A stretch of 34,038 nt of DNA from the NCBI GenBank assembly GCA_947372235.1, contig CANBSW010000035.1, positions 1 through 34,038 of the forward strand, read 5' to 3'. Both the position numbers and the translations under genes were made by a program. Positions within the stretch are counted from its first letter, which is position 1; the number at the start of each line of letters is the position of its first letter. Shown here piece after piece: positions 15,844 through 25,208 of this stretch. The stretch is from Chitinophagaceae bacterium (GTDB lineage: Bacteria; Bacteroidota; Bacteroidia; Chitinophagales; Chitinophagaceae). Below the pieces are notes generated by a model. It had not been told where the DNA came from, searched no databases, and was given only the letters and a program-made list of their open reading frames with translations.

Positions 15844-18834
15844 TTAAAAATTAAGGTTTAAGCCTACTACAAAAGTTCTGGGCCTTGGATAAAAATTATT
15901 ATCGATTCCACCGTTGATCTCAGGATCCAGCCCTTTGTATTGAGTGATCACAAATACATTCTGCACATTCGCACTCAGGCGTAAAGAAGCTTTATTGTTA
16001 AATACTTTCCCTGCATTATAACCTATATTGATATTATCCATTCTCAGGAAAGAAGCATTCTGGACAAAATAATCAGACATATAATAGTTGGTTCCATTAC
16101 CACTGAAATTTGTATTCAGAACATCCGATGATCCATTATTGATGTAACCGATCGGGTTCAGGATATTACGAATAGTACCTGTACTGGAAGCCACATTATT
16201 GTACATATAGTTTCCCAAATTGGCACGTAATACCATACCTGCGGTCCATTTTTTAACTGATACACTGGTACTGAATCCAAAAAATTCTTTGGGATCAGCA
16301 CTTTTGTATTGAAAGAGATCATTCTGGTTAATGATACCATCCCGGTTAAGATCTGAGAACAGGCCATCAACCAGTTTATTATTTTTATCATACACCTGTT
16401 TGAACACATAAAAAGAACCACGGCTGTAACCCACAGAATTGATCAGGATCGTATTTCCTGTACCACCTGAAATACCCCCATACTGTGCACCGGCATATTT
16501 AGGATCATTCGAGATTGTAAGCTTGGTGATCTTGTTATGGTTATACGTTGCATTGAAAGCCACATCCCATGTTACATTTTTATTGCGTATGGGTTGAAAA
16601 TTGATACTGAATTCCACCCCTGTATTCTGCATGCTTCCGATATTCGCAACGATCTGATTGGAGAAATTGGTACCTGCAGATTGTGCAATATTATTCAACA
16701 GATCAGTAGTTGTTCTGTTGTAGTATTCGATACTACCGGTTATACGGTTACTTAGAAAACCATAATCAATGGCCACATTTGTTGTAGCGGTCTGCTCCCA
16801 TTTCCTGTTGTAATAATATCCACCTGGCCTGTACATCTGGTAAAAACTATTTCCTAACTGGTATTGCGCTGTGGCTGTACTCAGGTTGTAATAAGAAATG
16901 TAATCATAGTTGCCGATACCATCCTGCTGACCCGTTACACCATACCCTACACGAAGTTTCAGGTCTGAAACAACTGATACATTTTTCAGAAAATCTTCAT
17001 TCTTCAGTTTCCAGGCAAATGCTCCCGAAGGAAATATTCCCCAACGATTATCCGGGTTGAATTTGGAAGAACCATCCCTGCGGACAGATCCGGTTAAAAT
17101 ATAGCGGTCTTTAAAAGTATACGTTACCCTTCCCAGAAAAGAGATCAGTGTATTTTCCGGTTTATTGAAAAGATAAGTAGGTGTGGAAACAATTGTTCCA
17201 TCATAAGTAATATCCGGATAATTATAATTGGTGGTAGAATAATCCTGGTATTCATAACCTGCCAATGCTTCAATACGACTGTCTATTGATTTAAGGTCTT
17301 TCGCATAGGTCAGGTTGAAGTTTAAATAAGTGTTCTTCTTTGTTTGTTTATACTGAGTATTAACCCCACCATGGAATTTACCAGCAGGATCCTTAAAGCG
17401 CTGGTAACTGGATGCGGCACTATCAGGGATCACTTTGGTTCCAGTACCTTGAGACACATCATATCCCACAGTTAATATAGTATGGAGTTCGGGCAGGAAA
17501 TGAACTTTATAATCGATCACTGCATTACCTACACTTCTTTGAACCGTACTTTTATCGTTCTGCTCCATCAATAATCCCAATGGATTTTTGGGAGAGAGGG
17601 CTTTCAGACCGGTAGAGGAACTGGGATCCAACCATTCCCAGTAACCACCAAATCTTGTACTCTTGGTATTATATACACTTTGCGTTGGGTCAAAACTTAC
17701 TGCAGTTCCGATAGCACCCTGGTTGGCAAATACACTGTTGCTGTAAGATCCTTTTAAATTCAGGTCAATTTTCAAATGATTATTCAGTAACATCGGACTG
17801 ATATTAATCCCAACTGAGGTTCTACGCAGGTTATCCGTTTGGAGAAGACCTGTCTGGTTCAGATAACCAAATGATATTCGATAAGGCAGATTTTTGAAAG
17901 CGCCTGAAACACTAATATTGTTGTCATTCGAAATGGCTGTTTTATAAATCTGATCCTGCCAGTCAGTTCTGGAACTTCCCAATAAAGCCTGCATGGATGA
18001 TGATCCGTTGGCTACAACTACTTGTTTTAACTGGTCGGGACTAAGAACATCCACTTTTCTGGCAATGGTTCCTGCAGAAAGCTGGCTTCCGAAATTGAAA
18101 ACGGGTTTACCGCTTTTCCCTTTTTTTGTGGTAATAAGTATAACGCCATTGGAAGCTCTTGAACCATAAATGGCCGCAGCCGATGCATCTTTCAGTACGG
18201 TAAATGTTTCAATATCATTTGGGTTGATAAGGCTTAATGGATTGGCTATCCCTGAAATGCCGGCATTTTCAAGAGGCATTCCGTCAATTACGATCAAAGG
18301 ATCATTACTGGCATTTAAAGAAGCACCTCCACGAATACGAATCACACTACCAGAACCGGGAGCACCACCATTAGAAGTGATAGATACACCGGCAACTTTG
18401 CCGGAGATAAGTTGTTCGGGCGTTGAAATAGCTCCCTGTTGAAAATCTTTTGAGCTGATGGTAGATACCGAGCCTGTAAGGTCTTTCTTACGGGCGGTAC
18501 CGTAACCGATCACGATCACTTCACTGAGGGAAGCAGATGATGAAGTAAGTTGAACAGACAGCGTATTGCCATTTACCGGCAGTTCCTGTTCTGCGTAACC
18601 TACGAATGAAAAAAGCAGGCCTGCACCGGAAGATGGAACAGCAATTTTGAATCTCCCCGCTGCATCTGTCTGAGTGGCCAGCTTGCTTCCTTTTACTTTC
18701 ACGGTAACGTTTACCATCGCGCTTCCGTCTTTCGAGTCAGTTACCTTTCCGGTAACTATTTTATCTTGTGCCAACGCCGGTATGCAGAACATAATCGGCA
18801 GCGTTAGTAGTACAAGCAATCGTTTAAGGTTCAT
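15844..18834 (-). CDS. susC: SusC/RagA family TonB-dependent outer-membrane transporter
   Basis: A 996-residue outer-membrane protein. The signal peptide is cleaved near ALA-Q (residues 20-23). It is followed by a carboxypeptidase-regulatory-like domain (about 26-105, IVTGKVTDSKDGSAMVNVTVKVKG), the TonB box region SEVIVIGYGTARKKDLTGSV that marks SusC proteins, the plug (LISGKVAGVSITSNGGAPGSGS, IRIRGGASLNASNDPLIVIDG), and a long beta-barrel ending in an aromatic terminal strand (VVGLNLNF). Together with SusD it imports oligosaccharides using the proton-motive force via TonB. Length is normal for the family. It begins 70 bases after the amylase stop. There is no N-terminal STN domain, so a FecI/FecR-type transduction role is unlikely. 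Confidence 0.97.
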   Translation of the reverse strand: MNLKRLLVLLTLPIMFCIPALAQDKIVTGKVTDSKDGSAMVNVTVKVKGSKLATQTDAAGRFKIAVPSSGAGLLFSFVGYAEQELPVNGNTLSVQLTSSSASLSEVIVIGYGTARKKDLTGSVSTISSKDFQQGAISTPEQLISGKVAGVSITSNGGAPGSGSVIRIRGGASLNASNDPLIVIDGMPLENAGISGIANPLSLINPNDIETFTVLKDASAAAIYGSRASNGVILITTKKGKSGKPVFNFGSQLSAGTIARKVDVLSPDQLKQVVVANGSSSMQALLGSSRTDWQDQIYKTAISNDNNISVSGAFKNLPYRISFGYLNQTGLLQTDNLRRTSVGINISPMLLNNHLKIDLNLKGSYSNSVFANQGAIGTAVSFDPTQSVYNTKSTRFGGYWEWLDPSSSTGLKALSPKNPLGLLMEQNDKSTVQRSVGNAVIDYKVHFLPELHTILTVGYDVSQGTGTKVIPDSAASSYQRFKDPAGKFHGGVNTQYKQTKKNTYLNFNLTYAKDLKSIDSRIEALAGYEYQDYSTTNYNYPDITYDGTIVSTPTYLFNKPENTLISFLGRVTYTFKDRYILTGSVRRDGSSKFNPDNRWGIFPSGAFAWKLKNEDFLKNVSVVSDLKLRVGYGVTGQQDGIGNYDYISYYNLSTATAQYQLGNSFYQMYRPGGYYYNRKWEQTATTNVAIDYGFLSNRITGSIEYYNRTTTDLLNNIAQSAGTNFSNQIVANIGSMQNTGVEFSINFQPIRNKNVTWDVAFNATYNHNKITKLTISNDPKYAGAQYGGISGGTGNTILINSVGYSRGSFYVFKQVYDKNNKLVDGLFSDLNRDGIINQNDLFQYKSADPKEFFGFSTSVSVKKWTAGMVLRANLGNYMYNNVASSTGTIRNILNPIGYINNGSSDVLNTNFSGNGTNYYMSDYFVQNASFLRMDNINIGYNAGKVFNNKASLRLSANVQNVFVITQYKGLDPEINGGIDNNFYPRPRTFVVGLNLNF

Positions 18835-18904
18835 ATTTGTTTGTTTTTCGGGTTTACAAGAAGTTTTTTAACGATAAGTTTGTTTATATGATTTAATGGC
18901 AGTT

Positions 18905-21826
18905 TTACTTATTGATAATAAAGGGTATGCTTTTCTTTTGTTTATTTAATTCAATCTCCAGGAAATAAATTCCGTTACTCATTCTTCCGGCATTGAACCC
19001 ATTCTGGTTAAGTGGGATAGTTTTGGCACCTTTGGTTTTAAAACCGGTAAAAAGAGTGGTATTTTTTTTCCCTTTAATATCAAACACACTGATACTTACA
19101 TTACCACTTTCTGGTAAATTATATGACACTGTTGCTGTTGACTGAACAGGGTTTGGAAAAATGTTCATACTCATTTCTGCCAGAGTATTTACTGATACCG
19201 GATTGACAGCAGTTATCACAGCATTATTGATGTTCTTATTGATATACACATAATATTCTCCCGGCTGTAAAGTAATGCTCTCTGCAGCGCCGGTTGCTGT
19301 GCGTGTTGCCCCGGTTAAATAACTATACCATGTTCCGGAAGAGGGAAAGGTTACACTTCCTGTTTGAGCCACTACATCAAAATTTCCAATCACTACTATA
19401 TTCAGTGAGTCGCTGGTAATTTTTAAAGATTTGAATGCATTGGCCAGATCATACGAAATGTTGCCTGCAGTAAACGTTCCTATATAATTGCCGGTATTCC
19501 TCAGTTTCAAAAGAGAGGCATATACATTATATAAGGCCAGCCTGTTTGCATTTGCATAATAATTCCATTTGATGGGTTTCATATCCAGCCTGCAGCTACC
19601 GGTTGCATCCACCGATAAATTACCACAGGTATTAATGGAAAAATCATAACCCAACTCACCAAACTGCCATAACATTTTCGGACCTGGTATCATGGCCCAG
19701 AACGCTGCTGCCATGGCATTGCGTTTTAATCCGGTTGCTGTATCCTTAGTATTATAGGAGCCGTTGGTATTACCATATTGCTCATTCTTATACATCAGCC
19801 TTTCCTCATCGTGGCTTTCCTGGTAAGTAATCAAATTAGGCTGCGTAAAACCATGACTGGAATACACTCCATAACTCAGGTCCCAGCTTGGATTGCTATA
19901 GCCCATGGTTGCCTGATTAAAATTCGAATTCATATTGCCCCATAACATCATTCCGTAAGCAGCTTCCACGGTTTCTTCCGCATTGTCTGCAAACATTTCG
20001 AGTATGCAATAAGCACCGGATGAAACGGATTGAATTTTGTCGTAAATATTTTTCCAGGTAGCCACACGTGCTGCATCATAATTACCCCATGCTGTTACAT
20101 TACAATTATTACCGGTTGCATCACATGTTTTGTTTTGGGTAAACCCTTTTGCAAGGTCCCAACGAAACCCATCCACTTTATATTTTGTTAGCCAATGACT
20201 AATGACCCTGTTACGGAAATCAATGGTGGCCTGACTTTGGTGATTGAATTGATAGCCTACATTAAAAGCATGTGTAGCATATTGGTTGAACCATGGATTA
20301 TTGGCAGCTGGAATATTATTTGCAGCATCCCAATACATCTGCACCATGGGAGAAGAACCAAATGAATGATTCAATACCATATCCATGATCACTGCTATAC
20401 CCTGCTGGTGACAGGCATCTATGAACTGTCGTAATGCTGTTTCAGTTCCATAGTATTTATCCGGAGCAAAATAGAAGTTGGGATTATAGCCCCAGCTGTT
20501 ATTTCCTTCAAACTCATTTACAGGCATTAATTCAATAGCATTGATGCCAAGCCTTTTTAAATAAGTGAGTGTATCTTTTAATGACTGGTAGTTTTGTGCA
20601 GCCGTAAAATCTCTTACCAATAATTCATAAACAATCAAATTTCTTTTATCCGGTCTGGTAAAAACAGGAACCTGCCAGTTATAGGCGGGTTTCGCAGTCT
20701 GCAAAATACTGACCAGATTACCACTTGCTTTTGCAGGAAAAGTTTTCAGATTTGGATAATTGGCAGCAGGTATATAAGGATCATTGGCTTTGTCAAGAAT
20801 TTTTTCTGCATTATAATCTGCCACTACGAGGCTGCCATCTATTACATATTGATAGCCATACTCAGTTCCGGGTGTTAAGCCTTTGATACGAAGCCAGAAC
20901 CTTGTACTGTCAAGGGTTTCGTTCATTTGGTATGCGGATGACATTGTCCAGTTATTGAAATCACCGATTACACTTATCTGTGTTTTTTTAGGCGCATATA
21001 ATACAAGTGTTGCAGATGTATCTCCCGCTTCATAATTAATTCCATCAGTAACACCCGCAGGTAAAGCGGCAAAACTGGTGGAAGAAGAAATAAAGAAAGT
21101 AGAGGTGTCGGAAACCGTTGTACTTCCACTCACAGCCTGGGCAATAATTGTTTGCGTGCCCGAAGCACTGATCGTTGGATTTGCTGAAGCCGTTTGTGTG
21201 TTGACAGCCGTAGCTACCTGTGTACCGTTAAAAAATAATGAGATAGCGGCATTCGAATTTGTGTTGGCAGTAATAGAAATATTATCACCGATATTTTTTG
21301 TGAGCGGAACCAGAACGGGTGTAAATAAGGGCTGTCGTGCCGGTGCATCAAGTCTGACCTGTAACGCTGTTGCACTGTAAACAGGAACATACATATCTGT
21401 TCCATCAATATTTGTTTGCTTTTGAGAACCGGCACCATTTCTGAAAAGAATGGCGATCTTCAAAATTTTTTCTGAAGTATTGCTAACGCCAAAAAAGTTT
21501 CTGAGGCTTCCGCTAATAGTATACTTCCATTTATTATTACCTAATGAAATGCATTGAATCTGTGGATTTGTGGTTCCCCATACTGAAAAAGACGGAACAT
21601 ATTTCCAGTCTGATGAAGAGTTACTTAATGAAGTAATCAAACCGAGATGAACATAAACATCGGATAGAGCTGAATAATTATTCAATCCTTTGTTACCTTG
21701 ACCTGCATCACAGGTGATAGTAACATTCGTTGATGTATCAGTAATAAAAGTAGGAGTCCAGATTAACAACTGGGCAGAACAGTTTATGGAAATCAATAAG
21801 CAAAAAATGGAAAAACCGACTTTCAT
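18905..21826 (-). CDS. Secreted GH13 alpha-amylase family enzyme with T9SS sorting domain
   Basis: A 973-residue protein. The signal peptide MKVGFSIFCLLISINCSA is followed by a beta-rich N-terminal region (about 20-150), an Ig-like segment, then a CBM48-like module (about 265-350, VLYAPKKTQISVIGDFNNW). The GH13 barrel (about 395-810) has region I VIMDMVLNHSFG, nucleophile D557 in VDGFRWDLAKGF, acid/base E610 in ILEMFADN, and stabiliser D673 in QESHDEERL, so the triad is complete. The C terminus (about 885-973) is a type A type IX secretion sorting domain: IFPNPVQSTATVSY, VSISVFDIKGK, NGIYFLEIEL. It is predicted to be cell-surface or secreted and to cut alpha-glucans (starch/glycogen-like). 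It is the first gene of the SusCD operon, preceded by a 365-base non-coding region with an inverted-repeat candidate operator. Confidence 0.94.
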   Translation of the reverse strand: MKVGFSIFCLLISINCSAQLLIWTPTFITDTSTNVTITCDAGQGNKGLNNYSALSDVYVHLGLITSLSNSSSDWKYVPSFSVWGTTNPQIQCISLGNNKWKYTISGSLRNFFGVSNTSEKILKIAILFRNGAGSQKQTNIDGTDMYVPVYSATALQVRLDAPARQPLFTPVLVPLTKNIGDNISITANTNSNAAISLFFNGTQVATAVNTQTASANPTISASGTQTIIAQAVSGSTTVSDTSTFFISSSTSFAALPAGVTDGINYEAGDTSATLVLYAPKKTQISVIGDFNNWTMSSAYQMNETLDSTRFWLRIKGLTPGTEYGYQYVIDGSLVVADYNAEKILDKANDPYIPAANYPNLKTFPAKASGNLVSILQTAKPAYNWQVPVFTRPDKRNLIVYELLVRDFTAAQNYQSLKDTLTYLKRLGINAIELMPVNEFEGNNSWGYNPNFYFAPDKYYGTETALRQFIDACHQQGIAVIMDMVLNHSFGSSPMVQMYWDAANNIPAANNPWFNQYATHAFNVGYQFNHQSQATIDFRNRVISHWLTKYKVDGFRWDLAKGFTQNKTCDATGNNCNVTAWGNYDAARVATWKNIYDKIQSVSSGAYCILEMFADNAEETVEAAYGMMLWGNMNSNFNQATMGYSNPSWDLSYGVYSSHGFTQPNLITYQESHDEERLMYKNEQYGNTNGSYNTKDTATGLKRNAMAAAFWAMIPGPKMLWQFGELGYDFSINTCGNLSVDATGSCRLDMKPIKWNYYANANRLALYNVYASLLKLRNTGNYIGTFTAGNISYDLANAFKSLKITSDSLNIVVIGNFDVVAQTGSVTFPSSGTWYSYLTGATRTATGAAESITLQPGEYYVYINKNINNAVITAVNPVSVNTLAEMSMNIFPNPVQSTATVSYNLPESGNVSISVFDIKGKKNTTLFTGFKTKGAKTIPLNQNGFNAGRMSNGIYFLEIELNKQKKSIPFIINK

Positions 21827-22191
21827 AGGTTTTGTTGAATCGAGGTCGCAATCGTTTTCGTGTTAAAAATACACATATTTTTTATACGATGTGTATTAAA
21901 TACATATTAAGTGAAAAATATTTTCTGATCTCAGGATCATAGAACATATAGATAAACCCGTTTCTGAATTAACAAACGAACAGCAAAAGCAGACAGATAA
22001 AGAGAAAAGCAACAATTTTGATACCCAAAACAGAAATAAGACATAGAAAAAAATACAAATATGTCATTTTAATAATACAAAACGGCAGACATATCTTTCA
22101 GTCAAAAGTTCGTTGCGGCGGTATTTTCCGGGTACTTTCAAACTAAAGCAGTTACTTAGGTGTAATTGCTTGTCTTTTAAATCACATTGCA
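21827..22191. promoter_or_regulatory. 365-base divergent intergenic region (amylase operon / NADAR gene)
   Basis: This region must carry the promoter of the - strand polysaccharide operon and probably that of the + strand NADAR gene. It is very AT-rich. No pair matches TTTG-N19-21-TAnnTTTG exactly on either strand; the nearest on the + strand is a weak TACTTTCA before the NADAR gene. The main structure is the inverted repeat at 21868-21897, listed separately. No small gene is supported. Confidence 0.5.
21868..21907. promoter_or_regulatory. Candidate operator upstream of the amylase-SusCD operon
   Basis: AATACACAT (21868-21876) and ATGTGTATT (21889-21897) form a perfect 9-bp inverted repeat with a 12-base spacer. 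One base later, AATACATAT (21899-21907) is a third half-site differing at one position. The cluster lies 42-81 bases upstream of the amylase ATG, where a regulator of the operon would bind. No regulator gene of LacI, SusR, HTCS or sigma/anti-sigma type is present in the window, so the protein that would bind is unknown. Confidence 0.5.
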
Positions 22192-22767
22192 ATGGAATCT
22201 ATCAATTCATTCCAGGGAGAGCACCGCTTTCTCTCAAATTTCTGGCCCTGCTGTATTATATGGGAAGGATTGGTGTACCCAAGTTTAGAACATGCTTATG
22301 CTGCTTCTAAAACAGATGATATTTCTTTAAAAAAAATCATTCAGTCTTGCCCAACACCCGGAGAGGCAAAAGAATGGCTGGAGGATCACGATATCAAACC
22401 GGCTGTCTCCTGGACAATTCCCAAAAAATTATTGGTGATGGAAGAATTGTTGCTCATCAAATTTGGCGGTAAAGAACCTTTGCTAACGAGGGCACTCATG
22501 GACACCGGGAATGTTGCATTGATTGAAGGAAATGATTGGGGAGATAGTTTCTGGGGCGTATATGAAGGTATGGGTGAAAATAATTTAGGAAAATTGCTAA
22601 TGAAAGTGCGCAAAAGCCTTTTTGAAGAAAAGAAGCAAATAGAAAAACATCTTTCATCTGCAGATACACACCAGCAATTGGCAGATACTACAGGTAAAAC
22701 AAGGCTTGCATTGTATCAGAAAATGATGGCTTTTGGCATTTCGCAGAAAAAATATTTGGGGTATTAA
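22192..22767 (+). CDS. NADAR/YbiA family protein (N-glycosidase-like)
   Basis: A 191-residue soluble protein. Residues about 5-145 match the NADAR (DUF1768, YbiA/RibX-like) fold: INSFQGEHRFLSNFWPC, YPSLEHAYAASKT, then ALMDTGNVALIEGNDWGDSFWGV and GENNLGKLLMKVRKSL. Known members hydrolyse N-glycosidic bonds in damaged riboflavin intermediates, and some reverse ADP-ribosylation; which applies here is not determined. A C-terminal helix of about 40 residues (AAs 150-191) extends beyond the usual domain. ATG at 22192 is well placed, since FQG..RFLSNF occurs near the N terminus in the family. No DarT-like toxin or riboflavin gene adjoins it, so an antitoxin role is not supported by context. Confidence 0.88.
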   Translation: MESINSFQGEHRFLSNFWPCCIIWEGLVYPSLEHAYAASKTDDISLKKIIQSCPTPGEAKEWLEDHDIKPAVSWTIPKKLLVMEELLLIKFGGKEPLLTRALMDTGNVALIEGNDWGDSFWGVYEGMGENNLGKLLMKVRKSLFEEKKQIEKHLSSADTHQQLADTTGKTRLALYQKMMAFGISQKKYLGY

Positions 22768-22840
22768 GGGTGTTCTCACCTTAAAGGAAGGCAGTTTTCT
22801 GCTAAATGTTTTGTTCCCGCATGGCGTCACCCTTAAAAAA
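22764..22840. repeat. Compact structured intergenic element with 9-bp terminal inverted repeats
   Basis: TTAAGGGTG (22764-22772, overlapping the NADAR stop codon) is the exact reverse complement of CACCCTTAA (22828-22836). A second complement, CACCTTAA (22777-22784), also pairs with the first arm apart from a one-base bulge, so two mutually exclusive hairpins are possible. Inside is GCAG-TTTT-CTGC (22791-22802). The right arm is followed by A residues, so on the - strand a T-run precedes the structure. It could serve as terminator for the NADAR gene or be a small dispersed palindromic element. Confidence 0.5.
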
Positions 22841-22899
22841 CAAGCCAACACTATTTAATCTACACCATCATCAATACACAAAAAAAGCAGCGTATTTCC

Positions 22900-24798
22900 C
22901 TATTTTGTCCAGATATTGTTTTTTTCATCCGCATCCATAAAAATGCCGCCATCAAGCATAATAGATTTTACTGCTTTTGTGGTCTTGATATTTACCATGG
23001 TAGTTTTTTGATCTTTTTTCCAAACCTCCGGCGTTTGATGGAATGTATCTGCACTGCCGTCAGCATAAGTTACATTCACATCGAACGGTATAGCAAAGCC
23101 CCCTATGTTTTTGATGGACAATTTATACCCGGACTTTGATTCAGTAGCGTTTTCGAGGTTCAGGTCGATATAGCTCGGTGTGAAGAACCAATTATTAAAA
23201 AACCAATCCAGTTTCTTACCCGATCCCCTGCTCATTGAATTAAAATAATCCCATGGAATCGGATGCTTTCCATTCCAGTTGTTCATATAGGTATGAAGGG
23301 CTTTTTTAAACAGGTCATCGCCCAGCATATCTTTTAAAGCCAGGTAGCTTAAAGAAGCCTTCCCATAAGAATTGCTTCCTGCGGCAAAACTAACATAAGG
23401 CGACGGCGTAATGATTGGATTTTCCTGCGTATGCTGCCCGTGTATCCAACGGTTAACCCGGAAAGATTTATAGAAATCATCGGCTCCTTTTTTGCTCTTT
23501 TCAGTAAGGCCTATCAGGTATTCAAAAGTGGTGGCCCAGCCTTCGTCCATAAATGCATAGAAGCTTTCGTTGGTGCCCATATAGAAAGGCATATAAGTGT
23601 GTGCCTGCTCATGATCCTGCACCAGTTGGGCAAATCCCAGATCGGCCTGATGGCTGTCGTTGATCATCATGGGATATTCCATATCGGCAAAGCCCTGGAA
23701 AGCAGTTGATTTTTCATACGGGTATTGAATGCCCGGCCATTCGTTCGAAAAATAGCGGAGCGAATAGCGGCCAAATTGTACAGACTGCTGAAAATCACGC
23801 ATAGTGTCCTGATAAGCTGCCTGCATACTTACCCGCCGGCCGGTTTGATCATCTGTTACAACACTGCCCCCATCCCAATTATAATGATCGCTGATACCAA
23901 GGGCCATATCACTTACATTACTGGCCGTAAACTTCCAGGTGTTATTGGTATTTTGTGCTGTAACGGTTTTATTAGCAAGATCCTTCGCACTGGCTATATG
24001 GATAGTTGAATCGCTGGTGAGAGATGTTTGGAATTTTTTTGCCGCATCTGCCGACAGCACTTCATCCGGATTACGGAGCTTGCCTGTAGCCCAAACGATG
24101 AAATTTTTGGGAACAGTTACACTCAGGCTGTAATCATTAAAATCGTTATAAAATTCGAGGCCGCCGGCAAACGGTTGTACGTCCCATCCTTTGTAATCAT
24201 CGTATACCGATACGCGCGGATAAAAGTAAGCGATGTAAAAGGTAGTAGTGTCAATAACACCTTCACGACCCCTGCCCCTCGATAACTGATAATGCCATTT
24301 GATATTGAACTTAATCGAATCGTGCGGAGCCAGCGGTTTAGTAAGCGCCATCATATAATTAGTTGAAGAAACTGAGTCGTTATTCCATGCAGTTTTTGCG
24401 CCATTCACAGTTATTTCATCAACCTGAATACCGGCTTGTGGATTAGCAGTAGCGCCCCGTGCACCGCCCCTGTGGGAATTCATGATCAGTTTCATATTTA
24501 AACTGTCCAGCTTATCGGGACTCTCATTGAAATAGGTAATCTGTTCTACACCCATGATTGTTTTTTGCGGCATGTTAACCGTTAAGGCAATATCATAACG
24601 GCCGTGATTGAGCCAGTATTTTTTGCCGGGCCTGCCATTCAAATTGCGCGTACCATTATCGAAAGCTTTTGCAATGTAATCCGGCATAGGAAGCGATTTT
24701 TTATAAGGACTCATCGGCGCATTAGCCGGTGGCATCTGTGCGTAAGCTTGCAGAAGAACGGCACATAAAAAGACAGAGAGGATGATTTTTCTTTTCAT
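22900..24798 (-). CDS. Exported M1 family metallopeptidase (aminopeptidase-like)
   Basis: A 632-residue protein from the ATG at 24798, which places the signal peptide MKRKIILSVFLCAVLLQAYA at the N terminus; the longer frame to 24831 adds 11 residues ahead of it and is not preferred. The zinc-binding motif is HEQAH (H396, E397, H400) with the third ligand E419 in DEGWATTFEY, exactly the HExxH-x18-E spacing of M1 gluzincins. The substrate-binding motif is represented by GFADMEYPMM, a GAMEN-like form. The N-terminal region (about 60-280) is the M1 beta-sheet domain, and the C-terminal part is short compared with four-domain aminopeptidases. It is predicted to be periplasmic or secreted. It is monocistronic and converges with the NADAR gene. 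Confidence 0.9.
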   Translation of the reverse strand: MKRKIILSVFLCAVLLQAYAQMPPANAPMSPYKKSLPMPDYIAKAFDNGTRNLNGRPGKKYWLNHGRYDIALTVNMPQKTIMGVEQITYFNESPDKLDSLNMKLIMNSHRGGARGATANPQAGIQVDEITVNGAKTAWNNDSVSSTNYMMALTKPLAPHDSIKFNIKWHYQLSRGRGREGVIDTTTFYIAYFYPRVSVYDDYKGWDVQPFAGGLEFYNDFNDYSLSVTVPKNFIVWATGKLRNPDEVLSADAAKKFQTSLTSDSTIHIASAKDLANKTVTAQNTNNTWKFTASNVSDMALGISDHYNWDGGSVVTDDQTGRRVSMQAAYQDTMRDFQQSVQFGRYSLRYFSNEWPGIQYPYEKSTAFQGFADMEYPMMINDSHQADLGFAQLVQDHEQAHTYMPFYMGTNESFYAFMDEGWATTFEYLIGLTEKSKKGADDFYKSFRVNRWIHGQHTQENPIITPSPYVSFAAGSNSYGKASLSYLALKDMLGDDLFKKALHTYMNNWNGKHPIPWDYFNSMSRGSGKKLDWFFNNWFFTPSYIDLNLENATESKSGYKLSIKNIGGFAIPFDVNVTYADGSADTFHQTPEVWKKDQKTTMVNIKTTKAVKSIMLDGGIFMDADEKNNIWTK

Positions 24799-25208
24799 AA
24801 TAGGTAACTTGTTATGCAGTAAAAAGCCCAAAGCAGGTTTGATCTGAGCAGTTTCTTACAGGTAATAATTCGATGAATACTCACTGTTAAGTTCCGCATA
24901 AAGATACTCCATTCATGGCAATAATTTGTAACACACGTAAAGCCACTACAACCTGTTTCAGATGAAATAGGCCTTACACCGGAAGATGCTGTCACTAGCG
25001 GAGTAGCGAGATAAATGATACTTTATTGTAATCCCCTAAGAATACATCTATGGTTCTCAATATGTTGTTTGCATTCAATGAAACGATTCTTTCAAACTGC
25101 GAAGTGCCCTATCAAGGGGCTTTCGTGGAGAATAAAATTACTTGTATTTATCACCCCTAACCGTCCACCTTACCAAACATTCATTAACTTAGATACACAA
25201 ACAAAATC
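24799..25208. other. 410-base intergenic region
   Basis: This lies between the divergent M1 peptidase gene and the Rdx/SelW-like gene. I find no supported gene, no strong inverted repeat and no promoter matching the Bacteroidota consensus. It must hold promoters for both flanking genes. No molybdenum-cofactor riboswitch features were recognised by eye upstream of the SelW-mobA pair. Confidence 0.5.

Noticed and set aside
22192..22767. NADAR gene as antitoxin of a toxin-antitoxin pair
   Set aside because: No DarT-like or other toxin gene lies next to it; the neighbours are an amylase operon and a peptidase gene.
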